A stretch of DNA of 64,000 nt, from the NCBI RefSeq assembly GCF_004331385.1, contig NZ_SJON01000017.1, forward strand, positions 1 to 64,000. Reading direction: 5' to 3'. The notes under the pieces are model-generated. The model was not told where the DNA came from, searched no databases, and saw only the letters and a program-made list of their open reading frames with translations. Shown one piece after another: positions 56,720 through 64,000 of this stretch. Each line of letters begins with the position of its first letter. Position 1 is the stretch's first letter. The DNA is from Enterobacter quasihormaechei (GTDB taxonomy: Bacteria > Pseudomonadota > Gammaproteobacteria > Enterobacterales > Enterobacteriaceae). Both the position numbers and the translations under genes were made by a program.

Positions 56720-57448
56720 GTGGACGGTATATACACAGCTGAAGGGCTGGAGAATAAAACGGCATTGTGGTCAAAATACCATTTTATCGTCAGGCAAGAA
56801 GCGCTGCGTTTGCATAAGAGACTGCCTGCCAATGTCGAATTAGACGATCTCATACAGGCGGGTTCCATGGGTTTTTTAAGTGCCATTGATAGCTTTGACC
56901 CTAAAAAAGGGGTGGCACTTAATGCCTGGATCTCACAGCGTGTGAAATGGGCATTAATGGATGAGCTTCGTGAAAGTGATTGGGTTCCACGGCGCGTGCG
57001 ATCGCATTCGCGAGAAATTGTGTCACTCATTCAGCAGATCGAACAGGAAAAGGGAGGGGAAGCGACCGAAGCTGATATTGCTGAACGGATGGGCGTTTCG
57101 CTAAAGGAGTTTCAGCAGATGCTGGCTGATAATAATAGCAGCCAGATGTATTCCATGGATGAGCTTCAGGAGAACTATTCTGACAGTTGGGAGAGTAATG
57201 ACGGCGAAAATGCACAGCTTAATCCGTTAAATGAGGCCATTCAGGAAAACTTGATAGCTAACATTGCTGAGCATATCCGAATGATCCCCAAGCGTGAACA
57301 GATGATATTGCAGTTTTATTATCAGCAGGATCTGAACATGAAAGAGATTGGATTAATTCTGGGGGTGACGGAAACGCGCGTTAGCCAATTGCACAGTTTA
57401 GCGATAAAACGCTTACGAAGCAGAATGGATTTGTTAGGAAATGAATAA
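56720..57448 (+). CDS. fliA: Flagellar sigma factor FliA (sigma28)
   Basis: 242 residues from GTG 56720, chosen because 'MDGIYTAEG' aligns with the E. coli start 'MNSLYTAEG' and AGGTGG lies 9 nt upstream; an ATG at 56711 is the alternative. Regions 2 ('RLPANVELDDLIQAGSMGFL', 'WVPRRVRSHSREI'), 3 and 4 ('LNMKEIGLILGVTETRVSQLHSLAIKRLR') are present. Noticeably diverged from E. coli FliA (239), which may shift promoter preference. No fliZ follows it, unlike in E. coli/Salmonella. Confidence 0.94.
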   Translation: MDGIYTAEGLENKTALWSKYHFIVRQEALRLHKRLPANVELDDLIQAGSMGFLSAIDSFDPKKGVALNAWISQRVKWALMDELRESDWVPRRVRSHSREIVSLIQQIEQEKGGEATEADIAERMGVSLKEFQQMLADNNSSQMYSMDELQENYSDSWESNDGENAQLNPLNEAIQENLIANIAEHIRMIPKREQMILQFYYQQDLNMKEIGLILGVTETRVSQLHSLAIKRLRSRMDLLGNE

Positions 57449-57804
57449 CATAGCGATAACATTAACAAGATTAACAATATTTCCTGAGTAAAGTTAATTA
57501 CGTTACGTGATAATTAAGAATCTTTAATAATGTGTTTTTTGATAATAAAATCATCATGTTACGATGATTTTTTGCTGCGCGCCGTTTTCTTAAAGCTTGT
57601 TAGGAAAATTCTTAATGAATATGATTTCGTCAGATTTGTGATGTAGCCATCCTTTGGCATTGAAAAGTTTTTCGATAATTTATTGAATCAGCTTGGCTGT
57701 ATTCAGCGATTATCAATGCCAAAAGACTCTCTGCATCGACCGGGTAAACATTTTGCCTTAACTATTTAGCCTTGTTTGTGGTTGAAAAACAGTGGGAGCT
57801 TTTT
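57449..57804. promoter_or_regulatory. flhDC upstream control region
   Basis: A 356-bp very AT-rich stretch between fliA and flhD, the likely site of class 1 control (CRP, H-NS, response regulators in E. coli). Repeated 'taacaatatt/gataacatt' tracts resemble H-NS-favoured DNA. I could not place a CRP site with confidence. No gene is seen; a hairpin at 57547-57571 is listed separately. Confidence 0.55.
57547..57573 (+). terminator. Probable fliA terminator
   Basis: Stem AAAATCATC / GATGATTTT with a 7-nt loop, followed by a short U-run, 98 bp after the fliA stop and 230 bp before flhD. The AT-rich stem makes it weak. Confidence 0.5.
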
Positions 57805-58155
57805 GTGTCCAATTTTGACGAGTATCTGCAAAACATTCACGATATTAACCTTTCTTATTTATTACTGGCTCAGCAGCTGATCAGACAGGATAAGTTTGCT
57901 GCCAGCTTTCGTCTCGGCTTATCCGAAGGCACGATTGATAATTTAAAAGAGTTGTCTTTACCACAGTTGATGAAACTGGCTGCGACCAATCAGTTGATTT
58001 GTCGTTTACGTGTTGATGACGAAGTGGTCATCGAAAATTTGACGAAAGATTCGCGTATTGAAGCTCTTCAGCAAATTCATACCGGCATCATTTTATCGAC
58101 AAACTTACTTAATTCGTTAAGCGAGTCCGATGCTGCTGTGACGGGAGAAGCATAA
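57805..58155 (+). CDS. flhD: Flagellar master regulator subunit FlhD
   Basis: 116 residues from GTG 57805 (GGGAG 6 nt upstream), the same length as E. coli FlhD. 'HDINLSYLLLAQQLIRQDKFAASFRLGLSE' and 'QLMKLAATNQLICRLRVDD' and 'LQQIHTGIILSTNLLN' match the family. Earlier TTG/GTG codons at 57772/57778 would add unmatched residues. Two copies of FlhD dimers with FlhC form the class 2 activator. FlhD's presence inside the cluster makes the locus self-starting. Confidence 0.95.
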   Translation: MSNFDEYLQNIHDINLSYLLLAQQLIRQDKFAASFRLGLSEGTIDNLKELSLPQLMKLAATNQLICRLRVDDEVVIENLTKDSRIEALQQIHTGIILSTNLLNSLSESDAAVTGEA

Positions 58156-58156
58156 A

Positions 58157-58729
58157 ATGTGCGAGAAAAGTTTATTGCAAGAAATTGAAGAGGTAAATAT
58201 TGCCATGGGGTTAATAAACCTCGGGGCAAGAATGCAGGTTCTGGAATCTGAAACCTCGTTAAGTCGTCGGCGTTTACTGCGCTTGTATAAAGAGTTACGC
58301 GGCTGTCCACCTCCAAAAGGGATGCTCCCTTTTTCTGAGGACTGGTTCATGTCATGGGAGCAGAATATTCACTCTTCCATGTTCTATAACATTTACCTTT
58401 ATCTTCAGAAAACCGGGGGCGGGCGTCCAATTGAAATATTGATGAAAACCTACCGTCTTTATCTGGAGCAGTGTGGTTCCTGCTGCGACGATAAACCTGT
58501 TCTGGGGCTCACGCGTGCCTGGACATTATTACGCTTTATCGACTGCGGCATTATTTCCCGTAAGGCCTGTAGCGTGTGTTCCGGCGGTTTTATCGTCACG
58601 ACGGAATTCATCAAAAACCCGTTCACCTGTAGTTTGTGCAGCCCTCCGTCGCGGGCATTTAAGAAATCGCAGGTCAACCTCAGCGGAATTGCAGGCAATT
58701 ATGCCACGCCGGAAATTATGACAGCCTGA
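58157..58729 (+). CDS. flhC: Flagellar master regulator subunit FlhC
   Basis: 190 residues (E. coli 192). 'LGARMQVLESETSLSRRRLLRLYKELRG.PPPKGMLPFSEDWF' region and the zinc-binding cysteines as 'CSVCSGGF' and 'FTCSLCSPPSRA' are conserved. Binds DNA with FlhD at class 2 promoters; FliT from this locus should inhibit it. One bp after flhD. About half the residues outside these motifs differ from E. coli, so cross-talk with another FlhDC set is uncertain. Confidence 0.96.
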   Translation: MCEKSLLQEIEEVNIAMGLINLGARMQVLESETSLSRRRLLRLYKELRGCPPPKGMLPFSEDWFMSWEQNIHSSMFYNIYLYLQKTGGGRPIEILMKTYRLYLEQCGSCCDDKPVLGLTRAWTLLRFIDCGIISRKACSVCSGGFIVTTEFIKNPFTCSLCSPPSRAFKKSQVNLSGIAGNYATPEIMTA

Positions 58730-58813
58730 CGGATGTTCGATGGCAATGCACAGGATGGCGTTTATTCGATGCCACGGCACTCGACATCGGTCAGCGAGTA
58801 AAAAGGAGAGAGT

Positions 58814-59710
58814 GTGTTAGTTATCTTTGGCTATCTTGTTGTTATTGCTACTGTATTTGGTGGGTTCGTGCTGTCTGGTGGTAATCTGCTCGCGCTGTTC
58901 CAGCCTTTGGAGTTGTTAATTATCGGCGGTGCCGGGGTCGGCGCTTTTATTGTTGGTAATAACATCAAATCCCTTAAGGCGACGGGTAAAGCCATCGTGA
59001 AGCTGTTCGTGGGGAAACGCTACAACAAAACGGTTTATATGGACCTGATGGCGCTTATGTTTTTGCTGCTGTCAAAAAGCCGTGTTCAGGGATTAATGTC
59101 ACTTGAAAAGGACATTGAAGATCCGGCGGGCAGCGAAATTTTCAGCGCTTATCCTCGTCTGATGAACGATCCGATGTTAAGCAACTTTATCCTCGATTAC
59201 TTCCGCCTCATGATCGGCGGGAGTATGAACTCGCATGAAATCGAAGCGTTAATGGACGAAGAGATTGAAACCTGCGAAGAGGAGCTTGAGGTTCCGGCCC
59301 ACAGTCTCAATACCGTCGGCGATGCCTTTCCGGCCTTTGGTATTGTGGCTGCCGTCATGGGGGTAGTGAACGCGCTCGGTGCAGCAGACCGACCAGCAGC
59401 CGAGCTCGGAATGCTGATTGGCCACGCGCTGGTGGGCACGTTCCTCGGAATTTTGATTGCCTACGGGTTTGTTTTACCGCTCGCCACCCTGCTGCGTCAG
59501 ATGAGTTCCGACCAGGTCAAAATCCTTCAGTGCATAAAAGTCACGCTGCTCTCCAGTTTAAATGGCTATGCGCCACAAATTGCCGTGGAGTTTGGCCGTA
59601 AAACCATTTTCACCAGCGAACGGCCTTCCTTTGAGGAGCTTGAAGAGCATGTGCGGGAAGTGAAGTCCAGCGCCAGCCTTAAGTCTAAGTCTGCGGATGC
59701 CGCCGCATGA
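58814..59710 (+). CDS. motA: Flagellar stator protein MotA
   Basis: 298 residues from GTG 58814 with AAGGAG 5 nt upstream; E. coli motA also starts with GTG and encodes 295. Four membrane helices (about 1-25, 33-50, 170-190, 200-222), the cytosolic loop with charged residues that contact FliG, and conserved 'VGDAFPAFGIVAAVMGVV' and 'GTFLGILIAYGFVLPLA'. Proton-type stator by similarity. I saw no sigma28 site upstream, although E. coli motA has one. Confidence 0.97.
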   Translation: MLVIFGYLVVIATVFGGFVLSGGNLLALFQPLELLIIGGAGVGAFIVGNNIKSLKATGKAIVKLFVGKRYNKTVYMDLMALMFLLLSKSRVQGLMSLEKDIEDPAGSEIFSAYPRLMNDPMLSNFILDYFRLMIGGSMNSHEIEALMDEEIETCEEELEVPAHSLNTVGDAFPAFGIVAAVMGVVNALGAADRPAAELGMLIGHALVGTFLGILIAYGFVLPLATLLRQMSSDQVKILQCIKVTLLSSLNGYAPQIAVEFGRKTIFTSERPSFEELEEHVREVKSSASLKSKSADAAA

Positions 59711-60612
59711 AAAACGATTCTCCAATCATCATTTCGCGCAAGCGAAAGAAGAAAAAGCATGCCCATCACGGGGGTACGTGGAAAATCGCTTACGCCGATT
59801 TTATGACCGCCATGATGGCGTTCTTCCTGGTGATGTGGCTGATCTCTCAGTCCAGTACGGTGCAGCGGGAGATGATCGCCGATTACTTCCGCATGCCGCT
59901 TAAGCCATCTATGGCCAATGGAGACAAAACCAGCCTGAGTGACAGCGTCATCCCCGGCGGCGGTGACGATCTGATGAAGCAGGACGGAGAAGTGGCGAAT
60001 CATAAGCGGGCGCAGGGCGAGCGGCAGCGCTGGATGGAGAGCCTGAAAAAGGCCAGAGATAAATTGCAGCAGATGATCGAAACCGATCCGCGGCTCAATA
60101 ACTTTAAATCCAACATTATGCTGCGTCTTACCAACGACGGGTTGCTCATCCAGATCACCGACAGTCAGGATCGCCCGATGTTTAGGGTAGGCAGCGAGCT
60201 GCCGGAATCCTATATGAACGGCATCTTACAGGCACTTGTGCCGCTGTTGCAGGAGTTGCCCAACAAGATCAGTCTTACCGGCCACACCGACTCGCTTCCC
60301 TATGCGGGCGGCACCTCCGGGTACAGTAACTGGGAACTCTCTTCCGGACGCGCCAACGCTGCGCGCCGCGTGCTGGTTAAAGCAGGTCTCGACGATGAGC
60401 GTTTTCTTCGCGTGATCGGCACCGGAAGCCGTATGCCTCTGGAGAACAGCGATCCCTCAAGCCCGGCGAATCGCCGTATTAGCATTTTGGTATTAAGTAA
60501 AACCAAAGAACAGGATATCCGTCTGGAGGACACGCGCATGCATCGCCCAGAAAACGTCCTGAACGACACTACGCAGCAGGAGGTAAGAGGGTATACCGAT
60601 GGACATGAATGA
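59707..60612 (+). CDS. motB: Flagellar stator protein MotB
   Basis: 301 residues (E. coli 308). One membrane helix (about 28-48) with the proton-carrying Asp31 in 'YADFMTAMMAFFLVMWL', a plug/linker, and an OmpA-like peptidoglycan-binding domain (about 150-270, 'SLTGHTDSLPY', 'NWELSSGRANAARRVLV'). Start overlaps motA's stop (ATGA); its 3' end overlaps cheA by 14 bp. Confidence 0.97.
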   Translation: MKNDSPIIISRKRKKKKHAHHGGTWKIAYADFMTAMMAFFLVMWLISQSSTVQREMIADYFRMPLKPSMANGDKTSLSDSVIPGGGDDLMKQDGEVANHKRAQGERQRWMESLKKARDKLQQMIETDPRLNNFKSNIMLRLTNDGLLIQITDSQDRPMFRVGSELPESYMNGILQALVPLLQELPNKISLTGHTDSLPYAGGTSGYSNWELSSGRANAARRVLVKAGLDDERFLRVIGTGSRMPLENSDPSSPANRRISILVLSKTKEQDIRLEDTRMHRPENVLNDTTQQEVRGYTDGHE

Positions 60613-62587
60613 TTTCACCGAGATCTTTTTTACCGAAGCGGAAGAGCTGCTGGCCGAGATGGAGAAGCATTTGCTGGAGATTGATGTCGCATCGCCGAAC
60701 CCTGAACAGGTAAATGCTATTTTTCGCGCAGCGCATTCTTTAAAAGGCGGGGCAGGAACCTTCGGCTTTAATGCGTTGCAGGAGACCACGCATCTTCTTG
60801 AGAACCTGTTTGATCAGGTGCGAGCCGGAGAGCGCTCGCTTAACCGCACAACCGTTAATCTATTTCTGGAATGTAAAGACATTATGCAAGCGCAACTGGA
60901 AGCCTATCAGTCTTCGCAGGAACCTGATGAAGCGAGCTATCGCTATATTTGTGAAGCCCTGCGCAAGATTGCTCTGGAAGACAAACATGCCCAGATGGCA
61001 GTCGAGTTGCAAGAGCACGCCGCGACGCAGCAGGGTGCTGCTGAGAGTGAGTCTTTACTCTGCGTGACGTTGAAAAAAATTCCTGAAAGCGAGCGGGCAA
61101 TGCTTCAGGAAGAGTTATCCCACATGGGAGAGATTGTCGCGACCGAGAAGGCTGATGATGGCCTGGTGGTTCAGCTGCGCACGAGTGCCTCTGCCGACGA
61201 TATCTCCGCGGTGCTGTGCTTTGTGCTTGAAGAGTCGCAAATCCTTATCGAACATGTCGGTCATCCAGCGTCCGTTGAACCGACTCCTCCTGTTGCGCAG
61301 AAAGCCCCTGTAGAAGCGGAGCGGTCAGAACCTGCGGCGCGACCTGCCGCACCGGCACCAGCCCGCAGTAATAGCCAGGAATCAGGCAGCATTCGCGTGG
61401 CGGTCAGTAAAGTCGACCAGATCATTAACCAGGTGGGTGAGCTGATTATCACCCAGGCGATGCTATCTCAGCTTTCCAAAAAACTTGATCCAGCAAGCTA
61501 CGATATGCTCTCCAGCTGCGTGGCGCAAATGGAGCGCAATACGCGCGAGCTTCAGTCCTCAGTCATGTCGATTCGAATGATGCCAATGGATTACGTGTTT
61601 AGCCGCTTCCCGCGGCTGGTGCACGATCTGGGTTCACGCCTGAACAAAGAGGTTGAGCTAACCCTCCGCGGCGGTTCGGCCGAGCTGGATAAGAGCCTGA
61701 TCGAACGAATTATCGATCCGCTGACCCATCTGGTCCGTAACAGTCTCGATCACGGCATTGAGCAGAAAGAAGAACGCGCCCTCAAGGGGAAGCCGGTGGT
61801 GGGCAATCTTATCCTCTCAGCGGAACATCATGGCGGCAATATCATCATTGAGGTGACGGATGATGGCGCCGGACTGAACCGGGAAAAAATCCTCGCCAAA
61901 GCCCGCTCCCAGGGAATGAATATCAGCGACACCATCAGTGATGAGGATGTATGGATGCTGATCTTCGCCGCTGGATTTTCTACCGCTGAAAGCGTGACGG
62001 ATGTTTCCGGGCGCGGCGTGGGTATGGATGTGGTTCGTCGTAACATTATGGCCATGGGCGGCCATGTCGAAGTCCTTTCAAAGCCGGGAGAGGGCACGAC
62101 GATACGCATTATTCTGCCGCTGACGCTGGCAATCCTTGATGGCATGCTGGTGAAAGTTGGACAGGAGATCTATGTTCTGCCGCTCGGCGCGGTAATGGAA
62201 TCGCTAAGGCCCGGCGAGGATATGCTCTGCCGCTTCGTTGGGCAGGAGCGCCTGCTGCAAATTCGTGGCGAATATCTTCCGCTGGTGATGCTGCGTCAGC
62301 GGCTATCGGTGCCCGGCGAGACCACACCTGAAGATGGCATTGTGGTGATCGTCCAAAGTGCTGGATGCCGCTACGCCCTGTGGGTCGACCAGCTTATTGG
62401 TCAACAACAGGTTGTGGTTAAAAACCTTGAACAGAATTATCGCAAAGTACCGGGCGTTTCGGCCGCGACCATTCTCGGTGATGGCAGCGTTGCGCTAATC
62501 CTCGACGTGGTTGAACTGTCGACGATGAACGGACAACAGGAAAACCATGTCAGGCCGACGTTCGGCAAACAAGGAGTAACAGCATGA
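60599..62587 (+). CDS. cheA: Chemotaxis histidine kinase CheA
   Basis: 662 residues (E. coli 654). Domains: P1 Hpt with His46 in 'AAHSLKGG', P2 CheY/CheB-binding (about 150-225), a Pro/Ala linker, P3 dimerisation, P4 ATPase ('[12 protein letters not shown]', 'DDGAGLN', '[21 protein letters not shown]') and P5 CheW-like (about 510-640). Overlaps motB at its start and cheW at its end. Strongly enteric in sequence. Confidence 0.98.
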   Translation: MDMNDFTEIFFTEAEELLAEMEKHLLEIDVASPNPEQVNAIFRAAHSLKGGAGTFGFNALQETTHLLENLFDQVRAGERSLNRTTVNLFLECKDIMQAQLEAYQSSQEPDEASYRYICEALRKIALEDKHAQMAVELQEHAATQQGAAESESLLCVTLKKIPESERAMLQEELSHMGEIVATEKADDGLVVQLRTSASADDISAVLCFVLEESQILIEHVGHPASVEPTPPVAQKAPVEAERSEPAARPAAPAPARSNSQESGSIRVAVSKVDQIINQVGELIITQAMLSQLSKKLDPASYDMLSSCVAQMERNTRELQSSVMSIRMMPMDYVFSRFPRLVHDLGSRLNKEVELTLRGGSAELDKSLIERIIDPLTHLVRNSLDHGIEQKEERALKGKPVVGNLILSAEHHGGNIIIEVTDDGAGLNREKILAKARSQGMNISDTISDEDVWMLIFAAGFSTAESVTDVSGRGVGMDVVRRNIMAMGGHVEVLSKPGEGTTIRIILPLTLAILDGMLVKVGQEIYVLPLGAVMESLRPGEDMLCRFVGQERLLQIRGEYLPLVMLRQRLSVPGETTPEDGIVVIVQSAGCRYALWVDQLIGQQQVVVKNLEQNYRKVPGVSAATILGDGSVALILDVVELSTMNGQQENHVRPTFGKQGVTA

Positions 62588-63087
62588 CCCAAACAACGAC
62601 AAAGCCTGCTGGCGCGGACGCCATTGCGCAGGAGTACCTGGTTTTTCGTCTCGGTAACGAAGAATATGGGATCGACATTCTGAAGGTGCAGGAAATACGT
62701 GGATGCGATAGCGTTACCCGCATCCCGAACGCGCCAGGTTTTATCACCGGCGTGACCAACCTGCGCGGTGTGATAGTGCCAATAGTTGATCTCCGTGTGC
62801 GCTTCAGTCTGCCTGACGTTCAGCAGGATGACAGTACGGTGGTGATCATTCTTAACCTCAATAATCGCGTTGTGGGAATTGTGGTAGACGGTGTGGTTGA
62901 CGTGCTGTCGATGGAAATGGACCAGATTAAACCGACGCCGGACTTCGCATCCATGCTATCAAGCCGTTATCTTCTTGGGCTTGGTGTGATGGAAAACAGA
63001 ATGATCATCCTGGTCAATATCGAAATGCTGCTTAGTCGTGAGGAGATGGATATGGTGGATTCGATGCTGGAAACTAGCATGGCCTAG
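62584..63087 (+). CDS. cheW: Chemotaxis coupling protein CheW
   Basis: 167 residues, same as E. coli. CheW/SH3-like domain with '[24 protein letters not shown]', '[27 protein letters not shown]' and '[11 protein letters not shown]' (read in pieces). Couples receptor and CheA. Last gene of motAB-cheAW and the right end of the flagellar block. E. coli follows cheW with tar/tap-cheRBYZ; here those che genes lie 40 kb away on the other strand. Confidence 0.98.
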   Translation: MTQTTTKPAGADAIAQEYLVFRLGNEEYGIDILKVQEIRGCDSVTRIPNAPGFITGVTNLRGVIVPIVDLRVRFSLPDVQQDDSTVVIILNLNNRVVGIVVDGVVDVLSMEMDQIKPTPDFASMLSSRYLLGLGVMENRMIILVNIEMLLSREEMDMVDSMLETSMA

Positions 63088-63180
63088 CCAGACGTTTAGC
63101 CACCGCCATCATAGAGAAGGGTATCCGCTTGCCTTGCGTGAGCGGATTTCAGCGTCAAGGGATTTATTGAAGACACAAAA

Positions 63181-63210
63181 AAGCCCGCAGGGCTTGCGCC
63201 GTGCGGGCTT
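63181..63210. terminator. Bidirectional hairpin terminator after cheW
   Basis: 9-bp stem AAGCCCGCA / TGCGGGCTT with a 12-nt loop, about 95 bp after the cheW stop. A-tract before and T's after suit termination from either side, especially the minus strand, where the satellite element would read in. Confidence 0.75.
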
Positions 63211-63441
63211 TCAGGACTTCATCGGATGACTCTGGTAATCACCGATGGAGAATTTTGGTGGGCTGGCGGAGTCTGAATAAATTTCTCAATGTATTAAATA
63301 TAAAGGACTTTTTCGTATTCAACTTTCAGTTGTGTACCTAAACGTGTACCAATTATGAAATGTCATAGTAATACGATCCCTCTTTAGAAATGTGTCACCT
63401 TTTTCATGTGGTCTTTTTTTTAAACAATAAGCACAGAAAAA
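63211..63441. other. Spacer holding the probable boundary of a P4-type island
   Basis: AT-rich, no gene seen. Two GTGTACC direct copies (63332-63338 and 63344-63350, 12 bp apart) resemble integrase arm-type repeats of P4-type islands, and TTTTGGTGGGCTGGCGGAG (63253-63271) resembles the end of a tRNA/tmRNA-type attachment core. The exact junction cannot be set without a partner site outside the window. Confidence 0.35.
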
Positions 63442-63722
63442 AAAGTTTTTTTGCATTTAACTGTTCACACTGTTCACCTTGATTATTTTTCATTTAATAT
63501 CAATTTGTTAGGTGGTGATGGGTTGGTGAAGAGTGAACAGTCGACTCTTCACCTTTGTGATTTTTGCTCGTTCTGGATCCGTCCGCTCAGGCGATGCGCA
63601 GGGTAATAAAAAGTTTTTTCAGGTTTTATTGTTCACACTGTTCACCTTTGGTTTTTTTTCAATGATTTCATGTTGATACAGGGTGAATATACGGTGAAGG
63701 GGGAACAGTGGATTGTTCACCT
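63442..63722. repeat. P4-type cis replication region (crr): two direct repeats with iterons
   Basis: Two similar ~112-bp units (63442-63553 and 63610-63722), repeat period 168 bp, separated by ~56 bp. Each begins AAAGTTTTTT and carries a tandem A(C/T)TGTTCACA-CTGTTCACC pair, then further GGTGAA/GAACAGT and TTCACC copies. This is the type I iteron (GGTGAACAGT) that the P4 alpha protein binds, and P4 crr is known as two 120-bp repeats about 60 bp apart. Clearest full copies: 63469-63478 and 63637-63646. Sits just downstream of the alpha-like gene, as in P4. Confidence 0.75.
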
Positions 63723-63773
63723 TGTGGCAATGGCCAGAAAGGAAAAGACCGGCTGTTGCCGGTCTGAGTGAGG

Positions 63774-64000
63774 TTATGTTGCTGCGGGTTCGTCGCACTT
63801 CGGCAGCCAGTCGCCGTAGCTTTCCTCTTTCAACGATAGATTGGTTTGTATCCCCTGCTTTGTGTGTCGCTTCTCATAATTCAGGCCGTACTCTTTCAGC
63901 ATCATGGGCAGCCCCAGCCCGAACATTTTCAGGCTGAGTACGTTCCTGTACCCGTTAGCCTCCATATAGGCCAGATACGCGTGATAGAGATATTTACGGT
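63774..64000 (-). CDS. P4 alpha-like primase/helicase, C-terminal fragment (runs off window)
   Basis: Only the last ~75 residues are in the window; the frame stays open through base 64000. The visible part 'YLYHAYLAYMEANGYRN', 'LSLKMFGLGLPMMLKEYGL' and 'KEESYGDWLPKCDEP' matches my recollection of the C-terminus of phage P4 alpha-type primase/helicase proteins, the domain that recognises ori/crr iterons. The adjoining iteron repeats support this. It indicates a P4-like satellite prophage or related island integrated beside the flagellar block. Confidence 0.7.
   Translation of the reverse strand, partial: RKYLYHAYLAYMEANGYRNVLSLKMFGLGLPMMLKEYGLNYEKRHTKQGIQTNLSLKEESYGDWLPKCDEPAAT

Noticed and set aside
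19275-63087. Lateral (flag-2 type) flagellar system
   Set aside because: FlhDC, FlhE, CheZ, FliT, FlgN and a full chemotaxis set of enteric peritrichous type are present; lateral-type regulators (LafK-like) are not.
63442-63722. CRISPR array or plasmid-type iterons
   Set aside because: Only two long units with internal GGTGAACAGT-type motifs and no spacers; layout fits P4 crr next to an alpha-type gene.
1-64000. tRNA, rRNA genes, insertion sequences and transposases
   Set aside because: None recognised on either strand; the only mobile-element signal is the P4-like end at the right edge.

Overview
The window looks like chromosomal DNA of an enteric gammaproteobacterium (Enterobacteriaceae, for example an Enterobacter/Kosakonia/Lelliottia-type genome). 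Evidence: GC-rich coding with AT-rich spacers, flagellar and chemotaxis proteins that read as close relatives of E. coli/Salmonella ones (FlhDC, FlhE, CheZ, FlgN, FliT), and a P4-type satellite-phage end at the right edge. The genus cannot be fixed from the sequence alone. No rRNA, tRNA, IS element or CRISPR array was seen.

Layout. (1) 1-3385: small metabolic/regulatory genes: an operon of NAD(P)-binding oxidoreductase, AraC regulator and SDR dehydrogenase on the minus strand, divergent from a LysR regulator. (2) 3393-14755, minus strand: one tightly coupled operon that starts with a membrane family-2 glycosyltransferase (cellulose-synthase-like, no PilZ), then three DUF3131-type envelope proteins, a globin-fold protein lacking the proximal His, a PAS-PAS-HisKA-HATPase-REC-REC-Hpt hybrid kinase and an exported GH2 glycosidase. 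Facing it on the plus strand (15040-19146) are an OpgC-type acyltransferase, a probable outer-membrane beta-barrel, and a partner-switching module (REC-PP2C phosphatase, STAS protein, RsbW-like kinase). I read the whole 3.4-19.1 kb block as an envelope/extracellular glucan synthesis, modification, export and control locus.

(3) 19275-63087: a complete flagellar and chemotaxis regulon in a single ~44 kb block, 47 genes: flhE-flhA-flhB-cheZ-cheY-cheB-cheR-fliE (minus), fliF-fliR (plus), fliC (minus), fliDST (plus), flgN-flgM-flgA (minus), flgB-flgL, one chemoreceptor, fliA, flhDC, motAB, cheAW (plus). It carries its own master regulator (FlhDC), sigma28 (FliA), anti-sigma (FlgM), stator, export apparatus, filament and chemotaxis pathway, so it could run as a self-contained module. 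E. coli-like enterics keep these genes in several separate regions, so a one-block arrangement suggests a supernumerary flagellar locus or a non-E. coli-type primary locus. A membrane-bound ToxR/CadC-type regulator with a FidL-like partner (MarT/FidL arrangement) sits between fliR and fliC.

(4) 63088-64000: a terminator after cheW, then a P4-type cis replication region (two ~112-bp direct repeats, 168-bp period, carrying GGTGAACAGT-type iterons) and the C-terminus of a P4 alpha-like primase/helicase running off the window. A satellite-phage island therefore abuts the flagellar block.

Working model (inference): the hybrid kinase could phosphorylate the REC-PP2C protein, which would set the STAS/RsbW switch. 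That switch sits exactly between the polysaccharide locus and the flagellar locus, as expected for a sessile/motile decision point.
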